Below are positions 23,305 through 51,770 of a DNA stretch of 64,000 nucleotides, one piece after another. Location: contig OV121087.1 of the NCBI GenBank assembly GCA_921293015.1, positions 34,393,235 to 34,457,234 on the forward strand, in the 5' to 3' direction. The notes under the pieces were generated by a model. That model made no database searches. It was given only the letters and a program-made list of their open reading frames with translations, and was not told the origin of the DNA. This DNA comes from Phorcus lineatus (taxonomy: Eukaryota > Mollusca > Gastropoda > Trochida > Trochidae). The position numbers and the translations under genes were made by a program. Position 1 is the first letter of the stretch, and every line of letters begins with the position of its first letter.

Positions 23305-24276
23305 CGATGTATTCAGGCTGTAATAATTTTAAAGTTCATTACATATGTTCATTTGCCGATGATGCCCAAATGCTGGATGTGGTTCTCAGGAACACTGATG
23401 ACACTTCTGACTTCACCCGAGTTGAAGAGTCAGTGGCGCTAGTTGGATCATGGATCTGTAACAACAAACTGAGACTAAATCAGCACAAAACAGAGGTAGT
23501 GATTGTTGGCACAAGCAAAATGTTGAAAAAATCACAACATGATCAGTTTACAGTTGGAGAAGATATCGTTCAACCTTCCTCAAGTGTAAAAAACCTTGGT
23601 GTCCTCCTCCAGTCTGACCTCTCCATGAAGAACCAAGTTTCAGATCTTTGCAGGAAATGTTACTTCCATCTCCGCAATATCTCCTGACACAAGATGCAGC
23701 CTCTGCATTGATGAGAACTCTAGTTCTCTCAAAACTGGATTACTGCAACAGTTTGTTGGTTGCAGCTTCCCAGGAGTCTATACAAAAGTTGCAACGAATC
23801 CAAAACACAGCTGCTCGCATTGTTACACTCAAACCAAAACATTGCCATATCACCCCTATCCTTATGTCTCTTCACTGGTTGTCTGTAGAAGATCGCATTC
23901 ATGAAAATACTCACCCTTGCTTATCAATGTGTACACGGCATTGCTCCACATTATCTTCAAGAACTATTATTGCCCTATATTCCAACAAGAACTCTCCGTT
24001 CATCCTCCTCTAATTTACTGTGTGTTCCAAAGTGGAAACTCTCGTTGTTTGGACGTAAATCATTCCAAAAAATTGCATCAGTGAAATGGAATTTTCTCCT
24101 TGATGAACTAAAGCATTCCCCAATCCTTGAAAACGTTAAGAGCCATCTTAAAACTCATCTCTACAAGAGATGTTATAATCATTGACTCTTTTTATATTTT
24201 CTGTTTATTGTCAGCGCTATGAGCATACCTGTTGTGGAGTTTGGCGCTATATAAATGCACACATTATTATTATTAT
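23305..24276 (+). mobile_element. 5'-truncated non-LTR retrotransposon (LINE) reverse transcriptase, decayed
   Basis: Three adjacent frames, 23307-23687, 23648-24013 and 23901-24185, read as the C-terminal half of one LINE reverse transcriptase broken by at least two frameshifts. FADD is the catalytic (Y/F)xDD box. It is followed by NKLRLNQHKTE, VKNLGV, LDYCNSLL, IQKLQRIQNTAARI, LHWL and a terminal K(S/T)HL, the usual order in CR1/L2/Rex-like clades. The 3' end gcgctatataaatgcacac runs into (ATT)n, a typical LINE microsatellite tail. N-terminal RT and endonuclease are missing, so it is dead. The exact clade needs a tree. Confidence 0.9.
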
Positions 24277-24671
24277 ATGTGATATAACTTTCAAACCAAG
24301 CTTTTTTACCGTGTTAAGTTGGTTGTTTTCTTTATTGATTACAGTATTTATTTCTTCGAAAACAGCATAATTCAATAAATTTCTCATAAATGGATATCAA
24401 ACATCAGATTCATCGCAAAAGCCATCCAAAGGTCCATAGTTAACCTCAAGAACCCCTCAACTCAAGCCATGCGATGGAAGTTGGCTAAGTTTACAATTAG
24501 TACCATGCTGATAGATGTTTATTACCACAGTGCCCCAAGGTGACACACAGCGACACTTAGAGATATCCTTACATAGATATAGATATTTTGATCTATAAAA
24601 AAGGCCATCTTAAACTTCCTAACCAAACTCCTTCCTTACCAAACTAAAAACTGTCTTAATCAAGAAACAGT
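24277..24671. other. Intergenic, nothing recognised
   Basis: Roughly 0.4 kb of AT-rich sequence between the LINE tail and the 63-bp satellite. No feature supported. Confidence 0.4.
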
Positions 24672-25368
24672 CTTCCTGCTTTCAAGAAGAGTTGATGGTA
24701 ATGAAAATACCGATCCTACAGATTTTATCGAGACTTCCTGCTTTCAAGGAGAGTTGATGGTAATGAAGAATACCGATCCTACACATTTTATCGAAACTTC
24801 CTGCTTTCAAGGAGAGCTGATGGTAATGAAGAATACCGATCCTACACATTTTATCGAGACTTCCTGCTTTCAACGAGAGTTGATGGTAATGAAGATTATC
24901 TATCCTACACATTTTATCGAGATTTCCTGCTTTCAAGGAGAGTTGATGGTAATGGATAATACCTATCCTACACATTTTATCGAGACTTCCTGCTTTCAAG
25001 GAGAGTTGATGGTAATGGAGAATACCGATCCTACACATTTTATCGAAACTTCCTGCTTTCAAGGAGAGTTAATTGATGGTAATGGAGAATACCTATCCTA
25101 CACATTTTATCGAGCTCGAGACTTCCTGCTTTCAAGGAGAGTTGATGGCAATGGAGAATACCGATCCTACACATTTTATCGAGACTTCCTGCTTTCAAGG
25201 AGAGCTGATGGTAATGAAGAATACCGATCCTACACATTTTATCGAAACTTCCTGCTTTCAAGGAGAGTTGATGGTAATGGAGAATACCGATCCTACACAT
25301 TTTATCGAGACCTCCTGCTTTCAAGGAGAGTTGATGAATATGAAAAATACCGATCCTACACATTTCAA
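24672..25368. repeat. 63-bp satellite, ~11 units, open on both strands
   Basis: Units carry cttcctgctttcaaggagag, ttgatggtaatg, gaataccgatcctacacatt and ttatcgaga. The period is 63 bp, with 6-bp insertions near 25070 and 25113 that shift the frame. Since 63 is divisible by three, long frames of 21-residue peptide repeats appear on + (24754-25392, 25073-25459) and on - (24682-25062, 25040-25363). These are not credible genes. Confidence 0.95.
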
Positions 25369-25459
25369 CAAACCTACTGCATTACACGGTGAAATCTTCC
25401 ATCTACGCTACTGCAAACTCTCCTACTCAGGACTGTTTCTGTTGTTAAACTGTACTTAG

Positions 25460-26231
25460 CATCTTGTCACTTACTGCAAAATGCCCCTTACAAGCTGTAA
25501 GAGAGAAATGATGAAAACTCGGTGAGTCGGAACTTTTCAGTTTCGGAGAAAACAGGCATTTATTCGGCTTTATACATTTTGCACTCGGTCTTCTTTATTG
25601 GCCAAGGTCGCGTATTAGGGTATCTGAATCATTGCTTTCAATGCAAAAAGAGTTTTCAAAGGCGGCATTTTTCCGAAAACTAGGAGCTATATAATGAATT
25701 ATTGTTATTTTACTTTGTACTTTTTTAAAAATACAATATAATTCATTACAACAAAACTAGTTTCGTATATATTTTAATTTAAAACAACTCACTATCATGA
25801 CGTTCAGCAAGACAATATATATTTTCTTGATAACAACTTCTTTATTGTGAAATTCACACCGTTTCGGAGTACAATGTATATTCTTACGTTTACCTGTAAC
25901 CCTCAGTTTTCCACAGTCAACAAAGGTAAGGTCTTAAAGTGACTATATGTTTAATAAATTTTGTATATGTCTTCAATTAGAGCCAAATTACCGTTTGTCC
26001 CGAGTTCTATTTGTCTTTCTAAAGTTAACTCTCAAATGTCAACAAGTCGAAATATTGCTTGGAGTTGACATGTTTTAAGGTAATATATCTTACTTGACCC
26101 TATCAACCCTTATTTGCCTTGATGTCTGTTGTAAATCAGATTCCAAAATTCTTTGGCGTGCGCGTGGCGTCCGGTATTCGATAATAATATAAATTACGAC
26201 TTTAACCCGTCTCAGATGGGGACTGGGGTTC
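25460..26231. other. Intergenic, nothing recognised
   Basis: AT-rich with no supported gene or clear element. Confidence 0.35.
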
Positions 26232-26316
26232 TTATTTTCAGAAACAATCACCACTCCTCGATGAAATACACCATTTATGAAGTTGACATGTTTGACTCCA
26301 ACAACATACCCTGCCT
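26232..26316. repeat. Dispersed repeat segment, copy 2
   Basis: Diverged match to 7843-7930 (ttttcagaaacaa, ctcgatgaaata, ttgacat). The 79-aa reverse frame over it has no recognisable family. Confidence 0.5.
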
Positions 26317-26435
26317 CTTTAAGTAACATGACGTTTTTTTAAACAAGAAGTGCTAAACGCTGTTGATGTCATTTCAACTCATCGATCTAATGTATTGACC
26401 ATATGAATTACCTGTTAAAGGTTAATATAATGTCT

Positions 26436-26916
26436 TTAAAGAGCCACTCCGTGAGTTGTTGGAGTCATATATGCCAAACTTAATCAATGGTGACATTTGA
26501 TCGCGAAGTATCGACTGTTACCAAAAAAGACACATTTTAAAGCTTGTTGTTTTTTACAGCGACAATATGAGGGTAGAACGTCGCAATTATGATCGAAAAC
26601 AGGACAGTGACGCGCGTCAAATAGTCAAACTCAATTTTGGAGACTTATCTAAAACAGCTAGGAGGGGAGTTAGGAGTTGATAGCGTTTGTTAGGTGATAT
26701 AACTAGTATCCATGTATATTGGACGTGATATCTACACCTCTGTGCATTTATAAGGCTGTTTTTAGATTTTCATGGCAAACCAGTATTTGTCATATATAAT
26801 TATGTCTTTTGGACATCAAAAGTTAAGATATTTTGATTTTATATCACCACATATGACATTTAGATTCGTATCAAAGGTAAATAATATGTTATTAAAATCA
26901 CGGAGTGGCTCTTTAA
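26436..26916. mobile_element. TTAA-flanked MITE, copy 2
   Basis: TTAAAGAGCCACTCCGTGA at the left and TCACGGAGTGGCTCTTTAA at the right, a perfect 19-bp inverted pair including TTAA. It carries a 37-codon frame at 26567-26680 (MRVERRNYDR... to TGA), preceded by an acceptor-like tttttacag. Same family as 803-1319 and 27823-28297. Confidence 0.92.
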
Positions 26917-27782
26917 CACGCCGGATATACGTGGTTTGAAATAGGTGATCCTTCGCCTCGCTAATGTCACTAAAACTGGAAACAAAATACGTTCCATGTG
27001 GAGATATCACATTGGTATAACAACAAGAACTGTCAATAAAATAAATATCTTATTTATGTTAGGTCACTTTTATCATATTCATAAAGTAGTCCTCCTCGTC
27101 ACCGCTTATGCCTGTGAGATGCTTTTGTTGTTTTGTGTTCCACGTCGTTTGGTCAACAACCTGCCCCAAATAAACACGAGAGGAAACCATCGCACACCCT
27201 ATCACGGTTTCTTTCATAACATTATTTATGTTTATTGTTTATGGGGTCATACTAAAGTGTGATACAAATAACACTTTAACTTTTGATCACCAACCGAATC
27301 TTTGATGGCTTTCATAACAACAATTCAACATAAACTTGATCAACCATAAGCTCTACGAAGTTTTTTTGGTGTCTTGAAAAGATGTGGATTTCATTGCATG
27401 CTTTGGTCATGCGTTAAAGATTAATCCAAACTTGCGTTCCTTGCTTCGTTCGCTATAAGCGTGACCAAATCGATTGCTTCGGGCAGAATGGTCATTTTCA
27501 CGTGCATAGCAAACACGTGCTTTCTTTCCATTAGAGGTTGTAATAAAGAGACGTTCATTTGGTTGCAAGATCCGGTCAACATCAAGCTCCAGAGGCAACT
27601 AAGGTGCGTCAGACATATCTTAATTTTTATGTTTATGTCCTAAAAGTCTCAATTAGTTCTGTGACGGAGACTCGTCAAACTTCCCAAGGTCGAGGGCGCA
27701 AAACTGCTTATATTAATGCGACTTTAAGGATCACATGTAACCTAAAACCCAGTCGCTTCCAAATCTTAAGAGTTTGCATACC
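26917..27782. other. Intergenic between two MITEs
   Basis: Short frames occur on both strands (26945-27262, 27407-27598 reverse, 27461-27643, 27559-27870). The reverse frame at 27407-27598 is rich in charged residues and could be a decayed coding remnant, but I recognise no family. Confidence 0.3.
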
Positions 27783-28380
27783 AGGGCCTCCTTTCGCAAA
27801 GCAAACTTTACTGAGATTAACCTTAAAGAGCCACTCCGTGAGTTGTGGGAGTCATATATGCCAAACTTAACCAATGGTGTCATTTGATCGCGAAGTATCG
27901 ACGGTTACTTAAAAGACACATTTTAAAGCTTATATGTTTTTACAGTGACAATATGAAGGTAGAAAGTCGCAATTATGATCGAAAACCGGACAGTGGCGCT
28001 CGTCAAATAGTCAAACGTAATTTTGGAGACTTATCTGAAACAGCCAGGAGGGCAGTTAGGAGTTGATAGTGTTTGGTAGCTTATATAACTAGTGTCCATG
28101 TATATTGGACATGATATCTGCATATCTGTGCATTTATAAGGCTGTTTTTAGATTTTCATTGAAAACCGGTATTTGTCATAAATAGACTTTTGGACATGAA
28201 AAGTTATGTTCTATTGATTTTATATCACCACATATGACATTTAGGTTCGTATCAAAGGTAAATGATATGTTACGAAAATCACGGAGTGGCTCTTTAACTA
28301 CCATTCTTTGATGTTGCACAAAGGTTACCTTAATGACTTGCGATCACCTTAGGGTTTTGTGAAAGAAGGCCTTGGGCCAT
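27783..28380. mobile_element. agggcctc-type MITE interrupted by TTAA MITE copy 3
   Basis: Left part 27783-27822 (gggcctcctttcgcaaagc) and right part 28298-28380 (ending ttttgtgaaagaaggcc) form imperfect inverted termini of one older element, split by the insertion at 27823-28297. The uninterrupted homologue is at 62519-62638. Confidence 0.7.
27823..28297. mobile_element. TTAA-flanked MITE, copy 3, nested insertion
   Basis: Same TIRs and interior as copy 2. TTAA at 27823-27826 and 28294-28297 is the target duplication: the host repeat at 62551-62575 has a single TTAA at the matching point. It contains the intact 37-codon frame 27953-28066 (MKVESRNYDR... to TGA). Confidence 0.95.
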
Positions 28381-28548
28381 GTTGAGAATAGACTACACAG
28401 TTGAACAAATCAAGTTGATTGTAAAATTATATTCTCGGCATGTTAAAGTCTCTAATTATTTACCCTTATGTATATTCCTAGTATCATCGATAGCAACTAG
28501 CTATTTAATGCTGTAGATAAATAGTGTACCACCTTTATTAACCAGAGG

Positions 28549-28805
28549 CAAGATAGCGCAGTGGTAAGCGCGTAAGGCTTCGGATCAAGGGGTGATATGG
28601 GATTGACGCGACTTTCAAGAGTATTTCACTTCTATCGCGGCCTCTAGCATTATTGCAGGGAAAAAGCCTGCAACATCACTTTGGCAGTGCATTGCGGTGA
28701 AACCTGCAAGCATCGGATTGAACTAGCGAGCCATGGGTGGTATTGCACTGAAATTCAGTGTAGCATTGCACCCAAACCTTACTGCATGTAGAGCAGATGC
28801 TACTT
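28549..28805. mobile_element. Rearranged SINE: + strand tRNA head joined to inverted SINE body
   Basis: 28549-28590 is the tRNA-like head in + orientation (gatagcgcagtggtaagcgc, cttcggatcaa). From about 28600 on, the sequence is the SINE body in reverse complement: ccgcgatagaagtgaaat, ctgcaataatgct and cactgaatttcagtgcaat read from the minus strand. So one copy holds both orientations. Confidence 0.8.
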
Positions 28806-28810
28806 CGAAA

Positions 28811-30846
28811 TGCCCATCAAAACGTGAAGCAATATTTTTGGATATTTATACCTTTTTTCTGTTCGTTTGACTGTGTTACAACGATTTATATCCATGCATA
28901 TTGTATTTTTTATTAATGAATAAGTATGCTACATACTGTATTTTGTCCCTGTGCATATCTCGGTTGAAGTTCAGTAACAGAGTTAACCGGATGGGTGATC
29001 CGCTCATCTTGAATAGAAAATCTCTGAATTTCAAATATAGACTGCGTTTTACACCGAGACTTGCGTTGTGAAACTCATGTCACCATCTACAGGAGCATTT
29101 ATCTGAAATACGTCTCTCTTTACGTAGAAATTTAAGATGACACTTGAGTTTAGAAATATGATGATTTACCACTGGCGCTTGTCAATGTTGGTTTTGTTTG
29201 TAAATTCCTCGTAGAACTGAAAAGGATAGTTTTCCTAATGTCTGGGTCAGAATGAAAGGTAGAATTGGCAGGTATCACACAGCGTCATAGATATCTCATT
29301 TATCTGTTTAAAAAATAATGATGCGTGTGCATGTCATCTAGTCCTAAAGTGGGTGTTAGGTCTGCCTCTTTATTTTAATGCCAGTTTTATCCATACTAAT
29401 ACAACTCATCACTGCGTTAAAACCAGTCAGTGTGACATGAGTCAGCATACTCACTCTATGTCGTTAATTTTATGACATTTCGCAAGTCATAGACCCAAGG
29501 CTATTTTCTCTGTGGTTGAAAAGTGTTCATAATAAAACAAACTGAAAAGGACTCGCATTGTGAGGTGGACGTATAACATTACTATACAATGCTGATATGC
29601 ACTGTTTACGTTCTACTTTCAAAAGGTTCTCCGCCAATCGAGGCCAAGTCACATTTAAATAACGGTGACGTAAAGGTGTTCTGAAATTCAAGTACACGGC
29701 TTTAAATCTCCTCGCCTTTTGTTAACCCTTTTTTCGTACCAACTACTTTCTCGTTAACCCTTTCTATCAAGATTAACTACTATCTGTACAACAGCCTAAC
29801 GGTCTTAAGTGCGACTTTATGAGTCTTCCAACTGGCTGCCTTCTCGTTAACCCTTTTTAACCAGGATTAACCATTGTCGTAGAACAGGTATACTGAGGTG
29901 TCGTATCTGAAATTTAACGAGAGAAAACCTGTTGGTCTTAGAAATCGGAATCCCCAGTGCTCTGATGCTGCAGTGACCATGTGGAGGTACAACAACCCGT
30001 AACGCATGTTTAGGCAAATTGGTTTGATTCCAACACGTTATATAGCATTCCCAGTTTAATTGGTCATTGATACGATGCCTGAGGGAGTTTACTTCGTAAT
30101 TGGTGTTGTAAGCTGTTATTTCGTAACGGGCTACATGATTTCAAGATACTAATTCACGCCTTCTGACCTTATTATTGTAGGCATTTTGAAAGAAATGTTG
30201 GATTTTTGCAATGATCTACAGTACGATATAATAGATGTGATCTGACATGCTTATTATTTATGTATGCTTTAATGCATACACCATTCATGATTACAAATGT
30301 GAAGAAGATTTTTCTATTTAGGATGATGATTGATATTGTGCATTGTCGTTGAAATATGGTATTCATCAATGGTAATTATAAATATAGTTCAAGTCTAAAT
30401 TCATGACAATCTCATTAAAATATGATGTTTATATGTTTGCACTATGTTACGAAACTGTGTGATACAGGGCAGCAATATGAAATTTTATTTTATTGAGATT
30501 GTATTCATGAAGTAAGATTGTATTCTTGCGCGACATGGTTTGTGTATATATGCAAGTATACTTAAATTTAAATGTAATGTTAAAACATTATCATTGAAAT
30601 GAAATTCATTAAATAAAATTCTGTCATTAGAGGATATCTATTAAACTGATATTTCACTGAAAGATTTTGTCACCCTGTCTGTCCGTACCTCAGTAATCAT
30701 GTATTGTTTCCGGAGCAGAACTCCAAATCTGATTACCATATCTTTCCGAAATTTGCGTTACCAACTCCCAAAGTGGTGCCTTTTGTTATTTTCTAAATAA
30801 TGATTTTATTAGAAGTTTGTATTTTATGATTAATAAGATACATGTT
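28811..30846. other. Intergenic, no recognisable element
   Basis: About 2 kb of AT-rich sequence. Repeated short words gttaaccctttt occur near 29722-29860. The reverse 65-aa frame at 30172-30369 has no family. Nothing further supported. Confidence 0.4.
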
Positions 30847-30859
30847 ACGAATTACTTGG

Positions 30860-31097
30860 CCCGCCAACATTGTCTGCAGTAGAGAACTGTTCTACACGCA
30901 GTCAGGTTTGGGTGCAATGCTGCACTGAATTTCAGCGCAGTACCACCCATGGTTCGCTAGTTCCAGCCGATGCTCGCAGGTTTTACCGCAATGCATAGCC
31001 ACAATGGTGTTGCGGGCTTTCTCCCTGCATTAATACTAGCAGCCGCGATATAAGTGAAATGATCTTGAAAGCGGCGTAAACACCAACTCACTCATTC
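30860..31097 (+). mobile_element. 5'-truncated SINE with 13-bp target duplication
   Basis: Body and tail of the SINE without its tRNA head, starting just before cgccaacattgtctgcagta and ending in caactcactcattc. It is flanked by acgaattacttgg (30847-30859) and acgaattatttgg (31098-31110), a 13-bp duplication with one mismatch. Full 3' end plus 5' truncation is the mark of LINE-driven insertion. Confidence 0.93.
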
Positions 31098-31110
31098 ACG
31101 AATTATTTGG

Positions 31111-31820
31111 GGCGAGAGGGATGTCATCTTCTGATGACACTTGTTCATATCTGCCACTGGATGACTGCTCTTAAAAGATGGAGATGACTATTGAATTAGA
31201 ACTACCTTTACGATAATGAGTAATTTCAAAAGCAATATTTTGAGTTTTAACCCTTTGTGTGTACAGACATTACCATAAAGCCATGCGACCAATACATTTT
31301 TTACATAAAAACTGTATTATATTCAATATTATCAATGTATAGTATATACTAATATATAATGATATAAATATATATATCCTTTTTCATAATCCATATTGAT
31401 TAACAATTTTATAAAATGAAAAAATATATGTTACGTAATCATTGATTATTTTTTTTATGAATTTCATATCTTATTTTATTGTCGGTATATTATTTGCGAG
31501 TTGAGACTTTCATTGTTTATCTATGTACATACATCGATTAGTACCTGACTACATACAAGGATGTAAACTAACTACTAAAGACGTCAAGACACTATTACGA
31601 AGTTAACCTGTATTTATCTCAAGGTGGAAGTGCATATCTGGGGTAAGGGAGTGTTTACGTTGAAAATGACGAATGTACCATTGAAGCCCGTCCGCATTCG
31701 TCACAGGTAGCTATTTATGTGAACACCGACAGAATGTGTCAAAGGAATGATAAGCTTATGGTAACATAATAAATGTTACGTTTCAATTAGGATTGTAATT
31801 CTTTATTTAGGACGTATACA
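31111..31820. other. Intergenic, nothing recognised
   Basis: Very AT-rich sequence without supported features. Confidence 0.4.
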
Positions 31821-32171
31821 GTTGTCAGCGCTAAGTAACATTCAAGTTGTCAGTGATTAGTAACATTTGAGTTGTCAGTGGTTGGTAACATTTAAGATGT
31901 CGGTGATTAGTAACATTTAAGTTGTCCGTGATTAGTAACATTTGAGTTGCCAGTGATTAGTAACATTTGGGTGGCCAGTCATTAGTAACATTTGAGTAGT
32001 CAGTGATTAGTAACATTTAAGTTGTCAGTGGTTAGTAACATTTATGATGTCGATGGTTAGTAACATTTGAGTTGTCAGTGATTAGTAACATTTGAGTTGT
32101 CAGTAATTAGTAACATTTGAGATGCCAGTGATTAGTAACATTTGAGTTGCCAGTGATTAATAACATTTTAG
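31821..32171. repeat. 25-bp minisatellite, ~14 copies
   Basis: Imperfect direct copies of gttgtcagtgattagtaacatttga with a 25-bp period and no spacers between units, so this is a minisatellite rather than a CRISPR-like array. Confidence 0.93.
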
Positions 32172-32779
32172 TCTAACGTATGCATATATGTTTTGGCACA
32201 TTTAGTTTGTAATATGAGGAATTATAATTATTTTTATATACATTGCATATGCTTAAGTATTAACCTATCGAACGGTTAAGTGTATATTTTAACACATAAC
32301 TTGACTTGATTGAATGCTTCAATAACTTTTTTTATTTTACGTAGAAAATATTACACCAAAGCTACGCGAAGAAAAATAATTATTCGTTCACAAAATGATA
32401 GCTCTTCTTGTGTATTTCTCTCAGTGCTAGTAACGTCTAATCTCTCAACTTTTAAATCGGATTAACAGGTATGCTAGTCTTCAGTTGAATAGAAGAAATC
32501 TAAGTCTTGATATCCATGATACTCAATATTATGATGAGGTGTCAATAAATATTTATATAGAAGTTTGCAGCTGTTAATTACAACATGCACGAATAGATGA
32601 TGCAGGTATACTAATAACCTTTGTTCGAAATCATAATTAACATTCAGGTGTGCCGACTCTGGGCCCAGGTAAATACTCACATAATGGTTCTAATTGCGAA
32701 ACGTAGGTATTTAGTGATACTCCAAGCATAATAGACATGATTTGCTTCTAAATTAGCACCTGTTTTCTTTCCTTTGTTG
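32172..32779. other. Intergenic upstream of gene B
   Basis: AT-rich. The reverse 68-aa frame at 32474-32680 shows no recognisable domain. No element supported. Confidence 0.35.
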
Positions 32780-33052
32780 CTTACTTGACAATTACTTATA
32801 TTCATCCCGGAACAATAGACTTGCATTTCCAGACGCACCTGACAGGTTAGTGAATCTCTCCGCCTATGAAAACTATGATTCAGTCAGGTGTGACAATGTG
32901 ACTTCTGACCTCACCCCGCTCACCCCCATGCTGCATTTTGATTGGCTAATCGAGAGATTTCATTCTTCTTCCAGTTGGATATTCTCGAGAAGACAGGCCT
33001 TGGATTGTCAAAGCACTGAAAACACCTAGAGACGAAAAGGAACGAAACACAC
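32780..33052 (+). promoter_or_regulatory. Probable promoter/5' UTR region of gene B
   Basis: More GC-balanced than its surroundings and directly upstream of the gene B start. It includes ATTGGCTAAT at 32941-32950, an inverted CCAAT box 112 bp before the ATG. A pyrimidine tract ending ttcttcttccag at about 32974 could be a 5' UTR acceptor. No TATA box seen. Regulatory role is inferred from position. Confidence 0.25.
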
Positions 33053-49714
<16,662 letters not shown>

Positions 49715-50913
49715 GAAACAGATTGTTCTGCGCAATGAAACTCGTAAATTAGTTTTTGTGAATACACTGTGACCTTTATTTTCTGAACAATTGGTGTCTT
49801 GTGGAAACATACCTGCGCAATCGTCCATCTGAACTTTACGGTATTCTTCTTTGAATAGAATCACTCTAACTTCTTGAAAGACATCTTTTTGAGTCTCAGT
49901 GATTTATTAGTGACTAGTGCATGTAATCAGGTTAGTAATACCAACTGCAACGCATTGTGACAATTATGTAAAAGATTTCCATGGTTTTACCGAGGATTTG
50001 TTGATCGACGTTTTTTTTAAAAATCAAATCATGATCAACGTTAAATAAGTGACGTTTAAACCGATTTTTGCATGACGTTAAAAAAGAATGGAAGTTCCCG
50101 AAACTGCTTACTTATGCTCAATTATGTTTTTATCTTGTTGATGTGTGTTTTAACATGTTTATATCAGTAAATGTCCTTTTAATTTTTTGGAAAAAACATT
50201 GATCTAATGAACATACTTGATTCCGATTTTATACATGTTTTTATTATATGTATTGGCTATATCTTTTAAACAAGAATGTTCATAGTTGACTTCTTAACCC
50301 GTCATTGGTATCAAATTAACTCCTCTGTAGAGGATAGAGGTCCTATTTGATTCTGTTGTTTTACAGAGCTTTTCTTACCTTAGGTCGATGTCATGTCTTT
50401 GTGTGTGTAATTTTTTACACTATGTATCATAGTTTATATGTCATATCTTTATTTTAAGATGCATCTGATATTGAAGACACAATCCTTTTTATATTTCCAG
50501 AAATATTCTTATGTGCTATTTTGATACTTTATCATATAAAACATTGATAACAAATACATGGTGCTTCGTTTTATTAAGTGCTACGACGTCGACTGTGTAA
50601 AGTACACTAACAACGAATATTACTACCTTTAAGAAGATGGTGTTAGAGATTTATCATCCAAAAATGTGTTCTACAGGAGATCGATATCTCTTGGGAGATA
50701 TTCTTTTGAGAGAAGATTTTGATTCATGCTATGCCATTGTCAAATTCATGACATCACAATTGTTTTACACTACACGCACTGACATCACAATGCTATGATG
50801 TCGTCATGTCGCAACCATCAAAATTTTATGACACCACCTGATTGGATGGTGCAAAATTCAGAGATGTACAGTTTTTAAAAAACGTAATGAGAAATGATTT
50901 TTTATTTTAAATA
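49715..50913. other. 3' UTR and flank of gene B
   Basis: About 1.2 kb of AT-rich sequence. I see no canonical AATAAA close to the stop, so the 3' end of the transcript is not placed. Several atgacatcac and gatgtcgtcatgtc words lie at 50748-50806. Confidence 0.35.
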
Positions 50914-51230
50914 GGGGAATAGCCCTGTGGTTAATGCGTTTGGCTTAGGATCGAGAGGTCTGTGTTTCGAATTCCGCCAGGGGCTCGGCAACTTTGTCTG
51001 CAGTAGAGAACTGTTCTACACGCAGTAAGGTTTGCGTGCAATGCTACACTGAATTTTCAGGGCAGTACCACCCATGGTTCGCTAGTTTCAGCCGATGCTC
51101 GCAGGTTTTACCGCAATGCATAGCCACAGTGGTGTTGCAGGCTTTCTCCCTGCAATAACAAATCATACTAGCAGCCGCGATATAAGCGAAACAATCTTGA
51201 AAGGGGCGTTAAACCCCAACTCACCTCACC
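50914..51230 (+). mobile_element. Diverged full-length SINE
   Basis: Head with decayed A box (tagccctgtgg) and B box (gtttcgaattcc), body cggcaactttgtctgcagta, accacccatggttcgctag, tagccacagtggtgttgc and tail caactcacctcacc. Older than the copy at 39175-39489. Confidence 0.93.
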
Positions 51231-51585
51231 TGGATCATAAATAGAATCTCACCCTCGTGTCTTCTATTATCAAACTCTTGTTGATATATTTGCTATTAGA
51301 AAACACTTGGTGAGATTTTCTATATAACCCTTCTATGGCTTTGGTTTGGACGAGAAACACAATACCCCCCATCTCTTCAAAATAAGGTCATATATTCCGA
51401 ACTACATTACGCAATTAATCAGCATAACAGCAAATTATTTAATTTTGATTAGAATGACATTTACTCAAACATGTCTTTATGAATTATACAATTACAAGAC
51501 CTAACTGAGGCCAGATATCGTGAAGGTACGTACTTTGAAGGTATGTACGTACTGTGCGGTGTGTACGTACATGTTATAATTTCGT

Positions 51586-51759
51586 CTGAATTTCAGCACA
51601 GTACCACCCATGGTTCGCTAGTTCCAGCCGATGCTCGCAGGTTTCACCGCAATGCATAGCCACAATGGTGTTGCGGGCTTTCTCCCTGCAATAATACTAG
51701 CAGCCGCGATATAAGTGAAATAATCTTGAAAGCGGCGTTAAAAACCAACTCACCTCACC
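51586..51759 (+). mobile_element. 5'-truncated SINE with 11-bp target duplication
   Basis: Starts at ctgaatttcagcacagtacc in mid-body and ends caactcacctcacc. Flanked by tataatttcgt at 51575-51585 and 51760-51770, an exact duplication. Confidence 0.95.
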
Positions 51760-51770
51760 TATAATTTCGT

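Noticed and set aside
24682-25459. Four long frames on both strands with 21-residue repeats
   Set aside because: All are readings of the 63-bp satellite, open in both directions by arithmetic, with no signal for translation.
31821-32171. CRISPR-like array of 25-bp repeats
   Set aside because: Units are contiguous with no unique spacers, and the DNA is animal.
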